Both the position numbers and the translations under genes were made by a program. DNA of 64,000 bases from Phanerodontia chrysosporium (Eukaryota; Basidiomycota; Agaricomycetes; Polyporales; Phanerochaetaceae). The notes beneath the pieces are model-generated. The model saw nothing but the letters and a program-made list of their open reading frames with translations, was not told the origin of the DNA and searched no databases. Positions 23,387 through 35,543 of this stretch are shown here, in pieces; positions within the stretch are counted from its first letter, which is position 1; each line of letters begins with the position of its first letter. The DNA is taken from positions 186,001 to 250,000 of the forward strand of contig MJGA01000027.1 in assembly GCA_001910725.1 (NCBI GenBank), given 5' to 3'.

Positions 23387-25159
23387 ATGGAGCTGGATTA
23401 CCATGCGTTCTATCATGCGCAGATGGAGCGCTATGCCTACTGTGAGTCCGTACAGCCCTCGGACGCGCGGCGTCGCTCACGACCAATTCCAGTCTCGGTT
23501 GCATGTTTTCTAGGATACGAGTACCGTGCGTGTTCTTGCATCCTTAGAAGAAGCAACTCTGACCTGCAGTGCCAGTTCTTCAACTTAGCAACGAGATAGA
23601 TCTATTCTGGGTGCGTGCGGACGCTGCGTAGCAAGACCTACGTCTAAGATCTGGGCAGCGCAAGAGATGGTCCTTTGGAAAGGCACTGTTTCTCTGGGTA
23701 TGTGTGCCAACCCTCTGCTGCATCGATTGTGCTCAAGTCATCTCTCAGAGTCGATATTATAGCTTAGGCTTCAATATGTGAGTGCCAGTGCTATGCATAC
23801 CCGACGTCGCTAACCTGTGCTTCCAGAGTCAATGCCATCAGTAAGAGAACTCCATGAACCACCTCGCTCCCTGTTTGACCTGTTTGCAGTGTTCATGAAT
23901 ACCCATCCGTCACTCGATGTACGTCCTAGAACTCCTCGTTCGTCCGCTCGCTAACGGTATCCGCGCAGTTGTAAGTGCCACAGCCTCTCGTTATCACAGC
24001 TTAATTCACGCTCCGGGCGGTGTTGGATCAGCTGTGCGTCCTATGTCATTCCCGCTTCCCGTGCAGTCTAACTTTAGCTTGCCCCATCTAGGTACTCGAT
24101 TCTTCCGCTGGCAGAATACCGGGGCAGCCCTGCAGATAATCACTACCCACAGTACGTGCAGTGCCTGTGCCTCTTCGCCAACCCTGCGCTGACGCAATGC
24201 AGTTATCCTGGAATTGCGCATATATGCGATGTACAACAGTCAATGGTGGATATTCTGGCTCTGTTGCTTCCTGACAGCCTCGGAAGCCACTGTGTATGGG
24301 GTCATTTTTGGGCTTAACAGACCCGGCCTGGTGTGTGAGTCGTCACCTTCCATCTGATGTCCTCGCGCGCTTCTCAACTTCTGGACTCTCGCCTCTCGTC
24401 CCACGACCCTCACCTATGGCGTGCTTCCTGATTCTCACGATGCCAACCAATACCGACGACATCGGTGGATAGCAACGAACAATCCGTCGTTGGGTCTGTA
24501 CATCTGCGCAGACGGCGACCCGCCAAATGCGCACTGGATCACCTGGTTCTGGCTCACGATCATCTGCATCGAGAGCGTCCTGCTCTGCCTCAGCCTGTAC
24601 AAGGGCTGGGTGTCCTACCGCGCAGGCTTCGGCGGCGGCCTCATGATGGCGCTCACACGGGACTCCGTGCTCTACTTTATCGTGTACGTCACCGTGTGCC
24701 GTAAGCCCGTTCCGCGCGCCGTCCGGGGCTGACCACGCGGACTCCGCAGTATTTTCCTCATCTACGTCGCGAACATGTCACTGTGGTTCGTCAACATCGT
24801 ACGTGCCCATCCCCGTGTACGGGCGCTTAGCGCAGCTAATCCGGCCCCGCGCGAAATAGGTCACCCTCGACGAGTTCGGCACGGGGTTCTCGTTCACCAT
24901 CTCCGCTGTGCTCGCAAACCGGCTCCTCATATCGGTGCGTGAGAAGTATTACGAGGCGCACAGCGAGCTCCGGAGCTGGGACACGTACTCCTCGATGCAC
25001 TTCCGTGGGCAACCCGGCGTCCCGACCGAGGTCACTGATGCGCCCGAAGGCTCGACAACATGGGCGATCGGGACGCGCAGCCGGTGGGACATCCGTACAG
25101 ACCGCACAGACGTCCAGGAAATCGAAATGGACAACTTCTCAGAGACGCGGGGATTCTAG
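23387..25159 (+). CDS. DUF6533 multi-pass membrane protein (copy 1)
   Basis: Member of the DUF6533 family, agaricomycete membrane proteins of unknown function with about seven helices. Begins MELDYHAFYHAQMERYAY (23387). Very short exons then give VPVLQLSNEIDLFW and, by splicing, RWSFGKALFLWSRYYSLGFN, the family's typical sequence (EVxxxW...KxLFLxxRY). Later exons: FFRWQNTGAALQIITTH, LELRIYAMYNSQWWIFWLC, NAHWITWFWLTIICIESVLL, MMALTRDSVLYFIV, LIYVANMSLWFVNIV, SFTISAVLANRLLISVRE; the hydrophilic tail ends FSETRGF at 25159. The intron density (about ten) is typical of this family. No function can be read from the sequence. Confidence 0.75.
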
Positions 25160-26807
25160 TCACTGCGCTCGTGTACTGCTATTGCTATTGCGAACCTTGT
25201 ATAGGTGAGAACAACCATTCTGTTTGGTGTCAAGCATCTCAATATCTATCTAGATTACTCTTTGGATACTCTCTCCCGCTCTCGTTTGCATCCGCCTATA
25301 CCTGCTCCTGCTCCTGCTCTCCCATACTCTCACGGCTCCTTGCGACACCAGACTTGCAGGGACACCTTCTCGGCCGCCTCAGCCTATCGTAGTTACGCTC
25401 GTTTTCTGTTATCAAACTCGGCCCTGCTTTCTCCGTGTCATGACGCCGCTTTCGAATCCACATTTCATCCCGAAACCCTGACAAGTCGCCCGGGGAGGGA
25501 TCCAATGCTTCAAGATTCTTGACAGAACACCCGCAAGGTGGTCTCGGTTCCTGGGACTCGTACGACGTGTGATAGCGTTTGCGGACGCTGCCCGTGAGTT
25601 CCAGGGACAACCATTCGTCCTGCAGGGCGGTCAATCAGAGAGGAAGATATTCGGCAAAGGGGTGCATCAACACGAAGCCCATGGATCGTTCGGCCATTCG
25701 CACGTACTGTCCGCGGGCTCATCAAGTATTCTGCCCTTGCTGCGTTGGTGAGTTCGGCGCATCCTACCTGGTTACGAGACTGACCTGAGTTCCAGCACGA
25801 TACGCCGCTCTCATTCGGCAACGTGGATCCCGGCAGGACTTCCGAGCATATCAGCATTTGAACATCGCAACGTGCACACCAGCGGGGAACGTGCCGACCC
25901 ACATGTACCTGCAGCTGACTGAGCGCAGACCCGTGAGCATGAATGAAGACCCTTTGGGAAAGTGTGCAAATCTTTCGGGGTATGACGAAGCGCGAAGCAG
26001 CGGTGTCCGTGGTGAAGACACAGGTGCTCCATGCGCCCGTTGCATCTTGTTACCTACACGGCGGCCTGGCCCTGAGTCGGCACAGCTGTCGTCGCTGCTG
26101 CACGCCGGGCTCGGTGCACGTCTAGAGCCCCCGCTGGAATCCAGGTTTGGCTCGATGACAGGGAGCATCCAGGCAACAGCGGCAGCGGCGGCGGCGGCGG
26201 CGCAAAGAGCGCAAGTCCGCGTGTCCATCAGCTGAATTTCTGGCTCAGCTGTCCCAGCGCGTGGCGTCGCTTCCCCGAAGATTGACCAATTCACAGCGCT
26301 CCGGAGGGCCCTGCGCGCCCCTTGCGCTCAACTCTGCGGGCGTAAGGAGAGGATATTCAGGCACAGAGTATGACTGCGCTGCAGGCCGCCAGACCGGCCA
26401 GGCACAGAGTACCAGTGGCACTGTCGTACGCAATAGAGCACTGGAGGATGAGACGCAGTGGCTGGCAGAGAGAGAGCCTCTAGACGCCGCCGTCGCGCCA
26501 GCATGCTTCCCTCGGGCCTCGGATCCCTGCTAGGGCCATTCGACATCAGAAGCCTTCACATGGAGCATTCTATTAGGACGTTTTTTCCCCCTCACCCCGT
26601 ATCAGGCCTGCGGCCGTGGCACAATCCTGGACAGGTACCCGGCAAGCCAAGCCAACCATCGGCCAGCCCCCTCCCATACTTATGTTCCCCCGATCCGCAC
26701 GGTGCGCTCCCCGTCGCAGCCCCGTCTGACGACAACGCAAGGCCGCTGCTGCCCTCCGAGCAAGTGTGCGCAACCGCAGCCTACGGACACGCCCCCCGCC
26801 GACGACC
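25160..26807. other. Intergenic region, no convincing gene
   Basis: About 1.6 kb. Includes a CTGCTC-type microsatellite (25305-25320) and a GCG run (about 26180-26202). ORFs of about 125-147 codons overlap on both strands (25851-26294) without motifs. The last 300 bases should hold the permease promoter. Confidence 0.4.
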
Positions 26808-29024
26808 ATGTCCCAGTACTCTGACGAAGCGCGCCTCGCCCGCCTGGGCTACAAGCAGGAGTTCAAGCGGCATTTTACGCCGCTCGAGGTCTTTGGCATC
26901 TCCTTCAGTATCATTGGCATCTTCCCGTCTATCGCGTGAGTTGACGACCCCCGCTCGTGCCATAAATATCCTGCTGATGGCTGTTGATAAGGTCTGTGCT
27001 CGTCTATGCGCTTCCCAACGGCGGTCCCGTTGCCTTGGTCTGGGGTGTACGTTCATCGCACTCGGTATTCTCCCCCCTTTGTACTGAGGATGGCTCCTTT
27101 GATAGTGGGCACTATGCGCATTCTTCCTGATGTTCATTACGATGGCCCTAGCTGAACTGGGCTCGGCTGCACCGACTTCTGGTGGACTGTACTATTGGTC
27201 CCACAAGTACGCGCCACCAAAGTGGAAGAACTTCCTGTCGTGGATATGTGCATGTGCGTATCGCCAGGCTGTGAACCAGATTTGACTGTCTCATATCAGG
27301 GAACTTGTAGACTCAAACACGATGGGGAATATCGCTTCGGTCGCCTCGACCGACTGGGGCTTCGCCGTCCAGCTTCTAGCGGCCGTCAGCATTGGCTCTA
27401 ATATGACCTATGTTCCGACCACCGCACACATTTAGTGAGTTCTCACCGGGATGGCCGAGCGATGGCGATACTAACGGCGACGTAGCGGTGTATACGCTGC
27501 CGTCCTCGTCTGCCACGGCTTTGTGGCGTCGATGGCAACAAGGGCGTTGGCACGCCTCCAGATCGTGTTCATCGCGTTGAACGTCCTGTAGGTGTTCTCA
27601 TATGCACCAATCTGGGTTGTCTAATCCTTGGACCATCAGGTTGTGCCTAGCGATCGTGATCGCTCTCCCAGCTGCGACTCCTAGCGAGTTCAAGAACCCT
27701 GCCAGCTACGCTTTCGGTGGATTCGAGAACTGTACGTGCCCAGTCTGGCCTTATGACCTTCCGGTGCGCATGACGCTAACATATTGTGCTAGTGTACGGA
27801 TGGCCGAACGGGTTCGCTTTCATTCTCAGTTTCCTGGCCCCCCTTTGGTCCATTGGTGAGCATTCTTGCGCAACGACTCTGTCAGTTGCGTCTGATTAAG
27901 ATCTACAGGTGCCTTCGATTCGTCCCTGCACATGAGTGAGGAAGCCACAAATGCAAGCATCGCCGTGCCTTGGGCGATGATGGGTGCCTGTGCCATTGGT
28001 GGGATCCTGGGTTGGGGTAAGTGCGCCATGGCTTCAATCATGTGCAAAGGAGGCGCCCTGACACGAACCTTCAGCGATTAACGTTGCCCTCGCCTTCTGC
28101 ATGGGAAGGGATGTTGGGGCCGTTCTCGCCAATCCCATCGGGCAGCCCATGGCCACAGTAAGTATCTGCATAACTCTGCTGGCCTCGTCTCACGAAAGTG
28201 ATTATTACAGATATTCTTCAATAGCTTCGGACAGCGCGGTACGCTCGCTATCTGGTCCATCGTCGTATTCATGCAGTACGCCTTTCGTCCTTCTGTTCGC
28301 TTCCGCCGCTCACTTGCCCTCCAGGTTCCTCATGGGTGCGGACATGGTGCGCGCGCTCCGTCATTGTCTAGACGATCCACACTCACCACAACCTACAGGC
28401 TGCCACCTGCTCGCGCCAGATCTTCGCCTTCTCGCGCGACGGCGGGCTCCCGCTCTCGCGCTGGCTGTACCGCATGCACCCGTGGACCCAGACGCCGGTG
28501 ACGTGCGTGTGGTTCGCGTGTGGCGCGTCGCTGTTGCTCGGTCTGCTCGCGTTCGCGGGGCCCGCCGCCATCGGCGCGATCTTCAGCCTCGTGCCCACGG
28601 GCCAGTTCGTCGCGTACAGCATCCCCATCGCGTGCCGCTTCCTCGGCGGCGCGGAGTGGGTCCCGGGGCCGTTCACGCTCGGCCGTTGGGTGCGTACATT
28701 TTGCTCTGCAAATGGATCCGGCACTGACATCGGCGCGGCCAGGGCCTTCCCGTGGCGATCATTGCGCTGCTCTGGATGGCGTTCTCGATCGTCATCCTCA
28801 TGTTCCCGACGACGCCGACCGTGGACAGCCAGGACATGAACTACACCGCGCTCGTCCTCGGCGGCTGGCTCCTCCTCTGCGTCGCATACTACTATTTCCC
28901 CGTATACGGCGGCGTACACTGGTTCCGCGGGCCCGTCAGGACCGTGGACGACGTCCCCGCTGGCGACGACAGCAGCGAGAGTGTCGACGGCCTACCCGAG
29001 AAGGAGAAGTTCGCGCAGGAGTAG
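26808..29024 (+). CDS. Amino-acid/choline-type permease (APC superfamily)
   Basis: Proton-coupled plasma-membrane or vacuolar transporter of the APC family, closest in style to GABA/polyamine/choline permeases (Uga4/Hnm1 group). Starts MSQYSDEARLARLGYKQEF (26808). Helix 1 reads FTPLEVFGISFSIIGIFPSI, followed by the glycine-rich YALPNGGPVALVWGW and MALAELGSAAPTSGGLYYW, a hallmark of the group. Later: WIGxx-type block LAPLWSIGAFDSSLHMSEEA, IFAFSRDGGLPLSRWLYRMH, and SIVILMFPTTPTVDSQDMNY near the C-terminus; the tail ends GLPEKEKFAQE (29024). About 12 membrane segments and about ten introns; all exon joins I checked keep frame. Substrate cannot be decided from sequence alone. Confidence 0.85.
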
Positions 29025-29306
29025 GCATGTGCCTCACGCCCCTAGACGCTACTTATGATTTCTGTGCTACGATTTCACGTTTGTATTGTACTTCGCTCCT
29101 GCAACTAGTAGTGATTATATATTGCTCGCGAGTCCTCGGCTTTCGAGCCGATTGCGCGATGGCTGATAGCAGAGGGTTGCAGTGACGGCTTGCGTATGAC
29201 TCCAGCTGAGGACGCTTCGACGTGGTTCATGTAGCTGTTGATATCATAGAAGTTAGAAAATTTGCCTTCAAATGGGGGCCAAAAAACTACGACAAAAGGA
29301 CCGCAA
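29025..29306. other. Intergenic region between permease and tRNA
   Basis: About 280 bases holding the permease 3' end and the tRNA terminator. No ORF of interest. Confidence 0.4.
29281..29286 (-). terminator. Pol III terminator of tRNA-Gly
   Basis: Run of six T on the minus strand, about 20 bases after the end of the tRNA. Fits an RNA polymerase III stop. Confidence 0.6.
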
Positions 29307-29377
29307 TGCATTAAGGGGGAATCGAACCCCCGGCGGGTCGATGGCAACGACCCAGGTTACCACTACCCCATTAATGC
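29307..29377 (-). tRNA. tRNA-Gly (GCC)
   Basis: 71-base cloverleaf on the minus strand. The acceptor stem pairs GCATTAA with TTAATGC (7 bp), with discriminator A at 29307. The anticodon stem GGTCG/CGACC closes the loop TTGCCAT, anticodon GCC (glycine). The T arm contains GGTTCGATTCC, the internal B box; the A-box region is TGGGGTAGTGG. No intron. Pol III terminator just downstream. Confidence 0.95.
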
Positions 29378-29453
29378 ATACAAACTATGGTTTATTTTTG
29401 CAACATGACAGTCATTCCGAACGAAGGATGACACCCTGTCCAAGCTCATAGGA

Positions 29454-30173
29454 ATGCATGCCTCCAACTATATCCCTCTGCGAAAGACACCTAAGTGCTC
29501 CCTTCCGATTCTCTTTGTTTATTGCTCCGCGGCGCGTACTTCACACTGGCATATTGTCCTCAGAGATCGCCATGAACATTGTGGACAAGAAACAGAAGTG
29601 TCCAAATGGGTGAACCCAGTTTACTCCTCAGCTCGACTGACATTGCACAAGTCCACATTCGAGGCCCATGTCTCGCTGCTCCCATCATCACTTCTTCGGC
29701 ACCCCAGTAAATCCACAGAGCCGTCCTCAGCATCAATGATTCCTTCTACGGGTATCAGCGCAGTCGACATGACACGAAGGTTGGCGGCCCTCTTTGACCA
29801 CCTGGAAGACCTCAATCCTCGGGTGAAACGTGCAACACACTGCATGTACGGATGGCGGTTCACGGTCCACAACGCGCGAGACTCACCGACAGCGCAAACC
29901 CGACGCAAGTCGAAACAGAGCACCGCGCCTCCACCCGAGGCCGTAGCGTCGACCGGCCGAATCATCTCTGGCTCTGTATCTGGCGGCGAGGCGGGTGCTG
30001 GAGAGAGACTGGAACGTCTTCTCGAGCTCTCATCTGACTGCAAGGGTCGCGACGTCGTTCTCGTTGTCTACCGGTGGTATGGAGGCGTCAAGCTAGGGAG
30101 CGACCGCTGGAAGTGCATTTCCTCTGTAGCGAAAGAAGCTCTGGGAGCTGCCTCGGCCAAGGGTTGGAGATGA
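29454..30173 (+). CDS. IMPACT/YIH1 N-terminal-domain protein (UPF0029 fold)
   Basis: Carries the Impact N-terminal (UPF0029/YigZ) fold. In Yih1/IMPACT this domain is the C-terminal half of regulators of the Gcn2 kinase; stand-alone versions are also known. Key blocks: SARLTLHKSTFEAHVSLL (start of the fold), THCMYGWRFTVHN and RDVVLVVYRWYGGVKLGSDR, then WKCISSVAKEAL, the family's VVxRWYGGxxLGxxRxxxI signature. The RWD domain of Yih1 is not visible. One open frame from 29454 to 30173 without an obvious intron. The start is the first ATG of this frame; the first 40 residues are not conserved-looking, so an internal start or upstream exon is possible. Confidence 0.75.
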   Translation: MHASNYIPLRKTPKCSLPILFVYCSAARTSHWHIVLRDRHEHCGQETEVSKWVNPVYSSARLTLHKSTFEAHVSLLPSSLLRHPSKSTEPSSASMIPSTGISAVDMTRRLAALFDHLEDLNPRVKRATHCMYGWRFTVHNARDSPTAQTRRKSKQSTAPPPEAVASTGRIISGSVSGGEAGAGERLERLLELSSDCKGRDVVLVVYRWYGGVKLGSDRWKCISSVAKEALGAASAKGWR

Positions 30174-30377
30174 TTGTTGGCGGTATCAGCGGCAACAGTG
30201 TGCCGCCTGAAGGAGACCGGCAAGAGGATCAACGTGAGTGCTCCAAGATATTCCACTATTGCATCATTGAGAGGCATTCACTGAAATAGAGGCAGCCAGG
30301 CCGTACATATCCCTGAGTCTCCCGACGTTCTACTATCCATTACTTCCATTGCACTCGACATTCCGTACGAAACCATC

Positions 30378-30884
30378 ATGAACACCTCCACTGCTCGAAC
30401 CAGGGGAAACACCCATGCGCCCGGGGATTACAGTAAGCCCCACCGCCTGTAGGCTCGAGCGAAACCTGAACATTCGCTATAGATCGAACCAACTACTCTA
30501 TGAGTGAGCTGCCGAGCGCAGCAGCCGCCTCGCAAGCAGATTTCTCAACGTCGAACACCAGCGGCTCCAAAGTTCTTGAACACCACCGTACGAGTCACGT
30601 TCTGTCAACAATCTTGTGCGCGCACTGATCTTACCTCAGACGGCGCAGACCGACCGAGCGACGCTAGGTCCGGTGTCGGCGTGGGCTCTGGCGCAGCGCT
30701 CGCTGGCGGGCCTCTCGAATCCGCGGAGAACGCAGAGATCAGGAGCGGGGCAGGTGCAGCGCAGTCCGCTACCGCGCTGGGTGCCGGAGGCAGTACTGGA
30801 GTTGGCGCGAGCATTAGCGGGATCAGCTCCACCGCTGCGACCGCAGGCTCTGGGAGCGAAAGCGTTGGCTCGTCACTCGTGTAA
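30378..30884 (+). CDS. Small Gly/Ser/Ala-rich protein of unknown function
   Basis: Three exons (30378-30432, 30483-30587, 30640-30884) with good GT-AG introns of 50 and 52 bases give about 134 residues. MNTSTARTRGNTHAPGDY joins NRTNYSMSELPSAAAASQ and SGSKVLEHH, then GADRPSDARSGVGVGSGAAL, and the rest is a low-complexity Gly/Ser/Ala tail ending SESVGSSLV. The frame is kept across both junctions, which is the main evidence that it is real. No signal peptide, membrane helix or known motif. It follows the IMPACT-domain gene on the same strand by about 200 bases. Function unknown. Confidence 0.5.
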
Positions 30885-31212
30885 GCGTGCTAGCTTAGTG
30901 ACACGGAATGCACCTCTTCGTTCGTTTTCCATGACTTGCGATGCTAGCTTCATGAACGCCAGATTTGCACGTTCGCCTCTAGGGCTTGAAAGTTCCCAAC
31001 GGCTGCAAATCTACTTTGGCATATATTGACCCTCGGAACTAGGCCACAGCAGTCTCAACTCATCACAATCTTGCCACTGGCAAAGTACCGGCTCCTGCCG
31101 ATGGCTGAGAAGTAATTTTGTGCTCCAATGCTGCTACGATCGCTGATGCTGCCCGGTCAGGATGTGTTTGCACAACCTATGCAATATCTCTGTCACTGGC
31201 CTCGCAAGACGC
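30885..31212. other. Intergenic 3' region between convergent genes
   Basis: Only the 3' ends of two convergent genes are expected here; no further gene seen. A last short exon of the hydrolase (reading SAIVAALEHK, about 31125-31160, minus) is possible but I could not place its splice phase. Confidence 0.35.
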
Positions 31213-32535
31213 TCAAGGAGGGCCGCTCACCATGTGCCCCACACCAGGAATCGTGCGGATTGAAGTGTGTAGCCCACGCGCAGCGACTCTCGAGACATCG
31301 TTCATGAATGGCCGGGGCCTGCCGTGAGATCGCGTTCAGCGCGCGAGATATCACATCGCACCGGACCGCACATACACAAGATTGGCGTGTTCGGGGTGCA
31401 CGAGATGTACCGGTATACGCTCGCAAAGGGCGTGCAGGTAGTCGAAGGCCCCGAGGGTGAACAGGGTGTCGCGATAGATCGCCTAGGGCCTCGTCAGTCG
31501 GGCTCAAAGGCATTCCATGGACACGACGATGACGCACCGCTTCCACCCGCCTTGGGCACTTGAGCGCCACGCCATGCGTGCGGCCAGGATAGCTCGGAGA
31601 GGGTAGGTCCCTGAGGCCATGCTCCTGTGTTACACGCTGAACAAGGTGCCAACCACAGAACCTCCGCATTTGAACGCACGATGTATTTCTCGAAGACCCG
31701 GCGGTCCCAACTCTTCCACTGCCTCAGCGACAAGAGATATCGCGATGCTTCGTCGCGGCTTTCCCAGGTATCCGCTAGCATTGACACGCTTTCCGACCAC
31801 TTGAGGTCTGGATCCCCGGGTTCAGGCATCCTGAGGATGATGGGATCGAGCAGGATCACGGAGTGGAAGTTCACTTTCGGCTCGTATCTCGTCGACTGTA
31901 CACTGTGGGACGTGGGATTAAGGTCGGCTTCATGATGGGTGCCCCGAGGACTTACACTGCAGCTCCCCCAAACGAATGACCAATCCCAACGAGGCGGCGC
32001 GAGCGGAAATCGACCTCGACGCCCGTGCCGAGTCCGCTCAGAAATCTGTGCACGCTCTCTGCATAGTTGAAGCCGGTCACTTGTGTGGCGTCAGCACGAA
32101 GGGCAACATGAAGCAGCTGCGCATGGACTCACGAGGAGCGTCCGACCGCCAATTCAACGCACTGCTGAAGAGGCCATCGTTGAGGATCGCAGAGTCGCCC
32201 TGCTCTGGCGAGTCGATGCACCACGCCTCACGAATCTTTAGATCCGGGCGGTGGTTCGCCAGCTCGAAGATGTGCTCCAGCGTGGGCTCCCAGAGCTCCT
32301 TGTGCGCGCCGTGGCAGTGTACGAAGATCAGTGTCAATGCATCTTCGTCTGTAGAGGCATGGGCACGGTGCTGGTAGCGGTTGACGGCGAGCTACCCGTG
32401 TGTGCCTGCGATTAGCGGTCTGCAGTGTGGGCTCAGGGATGAGAGGCCCACGCGGTATGGGTAATCCGGGCGAGGGTCGAAGATGAAGGACGTCTGTGTC
32501 AACGGTGCAGGCTCTGATACGCGGGATGAAGTCAT
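31213..32535 (-). CDS. Alpha/beta hydrolase (Lpx1/toxin-biosynthesis-type)
   Basis: Predicted alpha/beta-hydrolase-fold esterase or lipase of the fungal group that includes yeast peroxisomal Lpx1. Starts MTSSRVSEPAPLTQTSFIF (32535). The first intron joins DYPYR to LAVNRYQHR, then ALTLIFVHCHGAHKELWEP (beta strand, oxyanion HG region), IREAWCIDSPEQGDSAILN, and the nucleophile elbow LVGIGHSFGGAAV with catalytic Ser. Further exons: FHSVILLDPIIL, YVEHGLRDLPSPSYPGRTHG, AIYRDTLFTLGAFDYLHALC and RTIPGVGHMV, where the final His is the expected catalytic His. At least six introns; all joins keep frame. The stop used (31213) follows VSGPP; a further short 3' exon is possible. No clear peroxisomal targeting signal at this end. 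Substrate unknown. Confidence 0.75.
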
Positions 32536-33514
32536 CTTCTATGCGAGACGCAACGTGGGCTGCGCTGGTGGCCTCGCGGCTTAAGTAGTGAACGGACTGG
32601 GACCGTACGCTGCGGCCCTGGCTGCTCAAATCATGGTTGAACTTGGTGCGATGTTTTCGTGACTACGTGATCGCATCGCTGGTAGGCGAACTGCACGGGT
32701 CGCCTTGCCTCCCTCGAATGAGGTAACAGGGATATCAACGACACACATGCAGGAATCCCCTGTTCTGCCGACATTGTATCGCAATCAAGGGCCAATACTG
32801 TGTCGTACTGAATGCGTGGGACCTAGCAAGCAGGGAGGGGAATCATTGATTAGGGTGGTACTCGCACGTTTGAGGATAGCAAGATGTCAGAGCTAAGCAC
32901 AGCCCTGATAGCGACATGGATTGCTGGTCTGGTTGGCGTATCAAGGAAAGTAGACAAGACCAATTCTGTGGCATGTAGGAACGCCGTCGACGGATGGACA
33001 TCACGCGCAGCTGATAGAGCATATCAGCTAGAGTATTTATTACGATCATAATACAAACTGCATTCGCATGATGAAAAATAGCGGGTTTCAAGCGGTCTCC
33101 ACTGTGGTGTTGGAGCTCCATGATGTAACTCGCTGGCCATGATGAAAACTCGTGATAATTATTCAGCTGATATGCTCTAATGTGGGATGTCACGCTGTGG
33201 CTCCATCGGTCCGTAAAGAATATTGGAGAGGGCTGTTGCATCAAACCTTCAGTCGATCCTACAGCACGCGCTCCCACCGTGGAAAGGTCGAATCACCGCG
33301 ATCCTCAATATTCATCGTACGCTCTGCTTTCGACATGCGACAGTCGATGCAACGCATGTTGTTGATTGTAACCTCCAAACGAAACCCTGGTGTCATCAGG
33401 ACTCAGCATGCCGTTCGCGAAAGCTCGGAAGAATCTTTCCCGTATCGGAGCCCCTCCTCAGGATTCACGTTCTTTCGGAAGTCACGCAGCACCTCGATCT
33501 GATAAACGCAAGGA
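32536..33514. other. Intergenic region, no recognisable gene
   Basis: About 1 kb. A 144-codon minus ORF (32843-33277) and overlapping plus ORFs show no motif or splice support. Confidence 0.4.
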
Positions 33515-35543
33515 TCAATGATGCAGAAATGACGCAGAAATCATAAATAAACGTACAGTCCTACTGCTGTTACTCTGCTCTGCAGTGGACCTCTGAAAAC
33601 TGTCGGTTGCATTTGGACGTGCTTGAAACGAGGTTAGCTGGAGCGTCACGGGCTGTCGCGCCGTCTCGCGGAACCAGTCACGCGCATTCAGCCTACACAT
33701 GGGCATGTTCAGCGCGTAATTGGGTAAGAGTGGACGTCAAATAGGCGTACGAAGCGAGCAGACAGATGCTATACACTTTATTGACAGCGGTTAGCACCCC
33801 CTTCGCGCGTACACAGCTCAGGCTTCAGCTCACGATTGCTCAACGAGAGATAGACTTGTCCTCCGGTCAGTCTCCATCGCTGCGCAAAGGGTGGTAGGAC
33901 TCACTCCCATTCATTATGAGGCTGTTCGGCAGGACGATATGCTAGGAGCCTAGTGAGACTGTCTGGTGCGTGAAGCAAACAAAGGGCATGGACGCACCGT
34001 GATGAGACATATCAGCCAGCCAAGGCTGAGCGCAATACGTGTAGTGAGTTGCTGACTACTAGAGGAGACATGTCCGCGGTACGTGCCTCGTGACAAGCCC
34101 GGTGTTGATCGCGTACACCATCAGTGTATTGACGATGGACCGCGTGCTGAAGAAAAGGTGAGATGTGTTTGTTCGGGGCACGCAAGTTTTGCACATGAAC
34201 GCACCGCAGGCTAACACAGCTCCCGTGCCGACGGAGGAAGTAGCAAATCGTTGCTGCAACATAGAAGTCGGTCGCAATGATGAACGCGATATCTGTGACC
34301 AATAGTTGCTGTGACGAACGTGAGCACCGAGCACGGTGATTATGAGATGTCTGCTGGAGACTTACATTCAGAGAGGCAGGATACGGTGTAGTATCGAGTT
34401 CCATGCTGGCAGAGAATGTCAAGTCTATCGTTAAAGCGTGAACAAGCAGTCTCACAGTCTGATGCTCAGTGCTATTTCCTGAGTATCAGCTTAATAGTAC
34501 AACGGTATCAGCATACATCACTGACCAAGCCCTACACCTAAGGCTGCGACATTCCAGGCAGTCTAGATGATGAAGGTCTTAAGGTATCGTACCGAGCGAG
34601 TAGAGCGAGGAACATACCGGCAACACGAGGAGAGCCCAGCGCCTCTCGCTCACTGGAAAAATTGTCCTCGTTCAGCTTTTGACGGAGTATCAGCTTCTGT
34701 CACGCACAGATCCAGATGCGATACATGAACCAGCTGTGCCGCATGCGCCACATCGGTAAGTCAGGCTAGCGGCATAATATACCTTCAGCAAACCTTCGGA
34801 CGATGAGATCGGAGACAACCTGGATGGATGGACCGAGAGAGGGAGCGTCATGAGCCGAGTGACGCTAGAGGATGACCGATGGATATCAACCTACCGTGAT
34901 GATGACACTTCCCTATGGCAGGGGCAGGTCCGGTATGAGTATCGTACCGGGGAGACGTTGCAGACTGCTCACTGCGAGGGTACTGTTGGACAGGAGTGAG
35001 AATTACAATCAACCCAGTAGAAGTGACATACTTGGGAATCTTGACGGAGAGAGTACCGACCTCGGTTACTAGGACCCTTCAAATCGAGTGCACGTCAACC
35101 TCCTTGCCATTATCAAGACAAGAAACGTACGTGTAGATAGTATACAGTCCGAGTGCAAGATTTGCCATGCCGAACGACCTGTTGTAGAAGCATGCCTGAG
35201 CTACCGAAACACATAGAATGTGGTGTAGGAGACACCGACCATAGTACCCAGACCTAACAAAAATCATGAGTACATCGAAACGCAACTGCACATCTGCCCG
35301 CATTTGGAGCTCACAGAATACTTCAGGGTCTTGCTCTCATCTGAGAACATCTTGAGGAACGTGAAACATTGCTGGCAGAAGATACCGAAGAGGCTGTAAG
35401 TCTGTCAGCGAAGATGACGGTAACGAAATGTATATCACGTACATTGCGGAAGCGACAGCACCTAGCAGGAAGGCGCCTAGCGTCAAGTTCAGCACTGCTT
35501 GGGACGGCAGCGGTGCGCCCGCTGGTGCTGTGGCCGGGTCCAT
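33515..35543 (-). CDS. DUF6534 multi-pass membrane protein (copy B)
   Basis: Second DUF6534 protein. Exon 1 MDPATAPAGAPLPSQAVLNL, then TLGAFLLGAVASAM (ATG at 35543), joins after a 49-nt intron to LFGIFCQQCFTFLKMFSDES, matching the N-terminal layout of copy A (GAALLGGFATSM joined to LYGVVCSQCYTFF). In the middle it reads IVNTLMVYAINTGLVTS, then HIVLPNSLIMNG, KVYSICLLASLNARDWFRET (joined across an intron after CTCGCTTC), and it ends ISASFLHH at 33515. These are the INTGLLT, PNN and LLASLNAR signature blocks of DUF6534. Exons between about 34.4 and 35.3 kb are only partly resolved. Function unknown. Confidence 0.7.

Noticed and set aside
25851..26294. Minus-strand ORF with an internal MDTRTCALCAAAAAAAAVAW that resembles a signal peptide
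   Set aside because: The Ala run comes from a GCG repeat; no splice-supported continuation or conserved Cys pattern.
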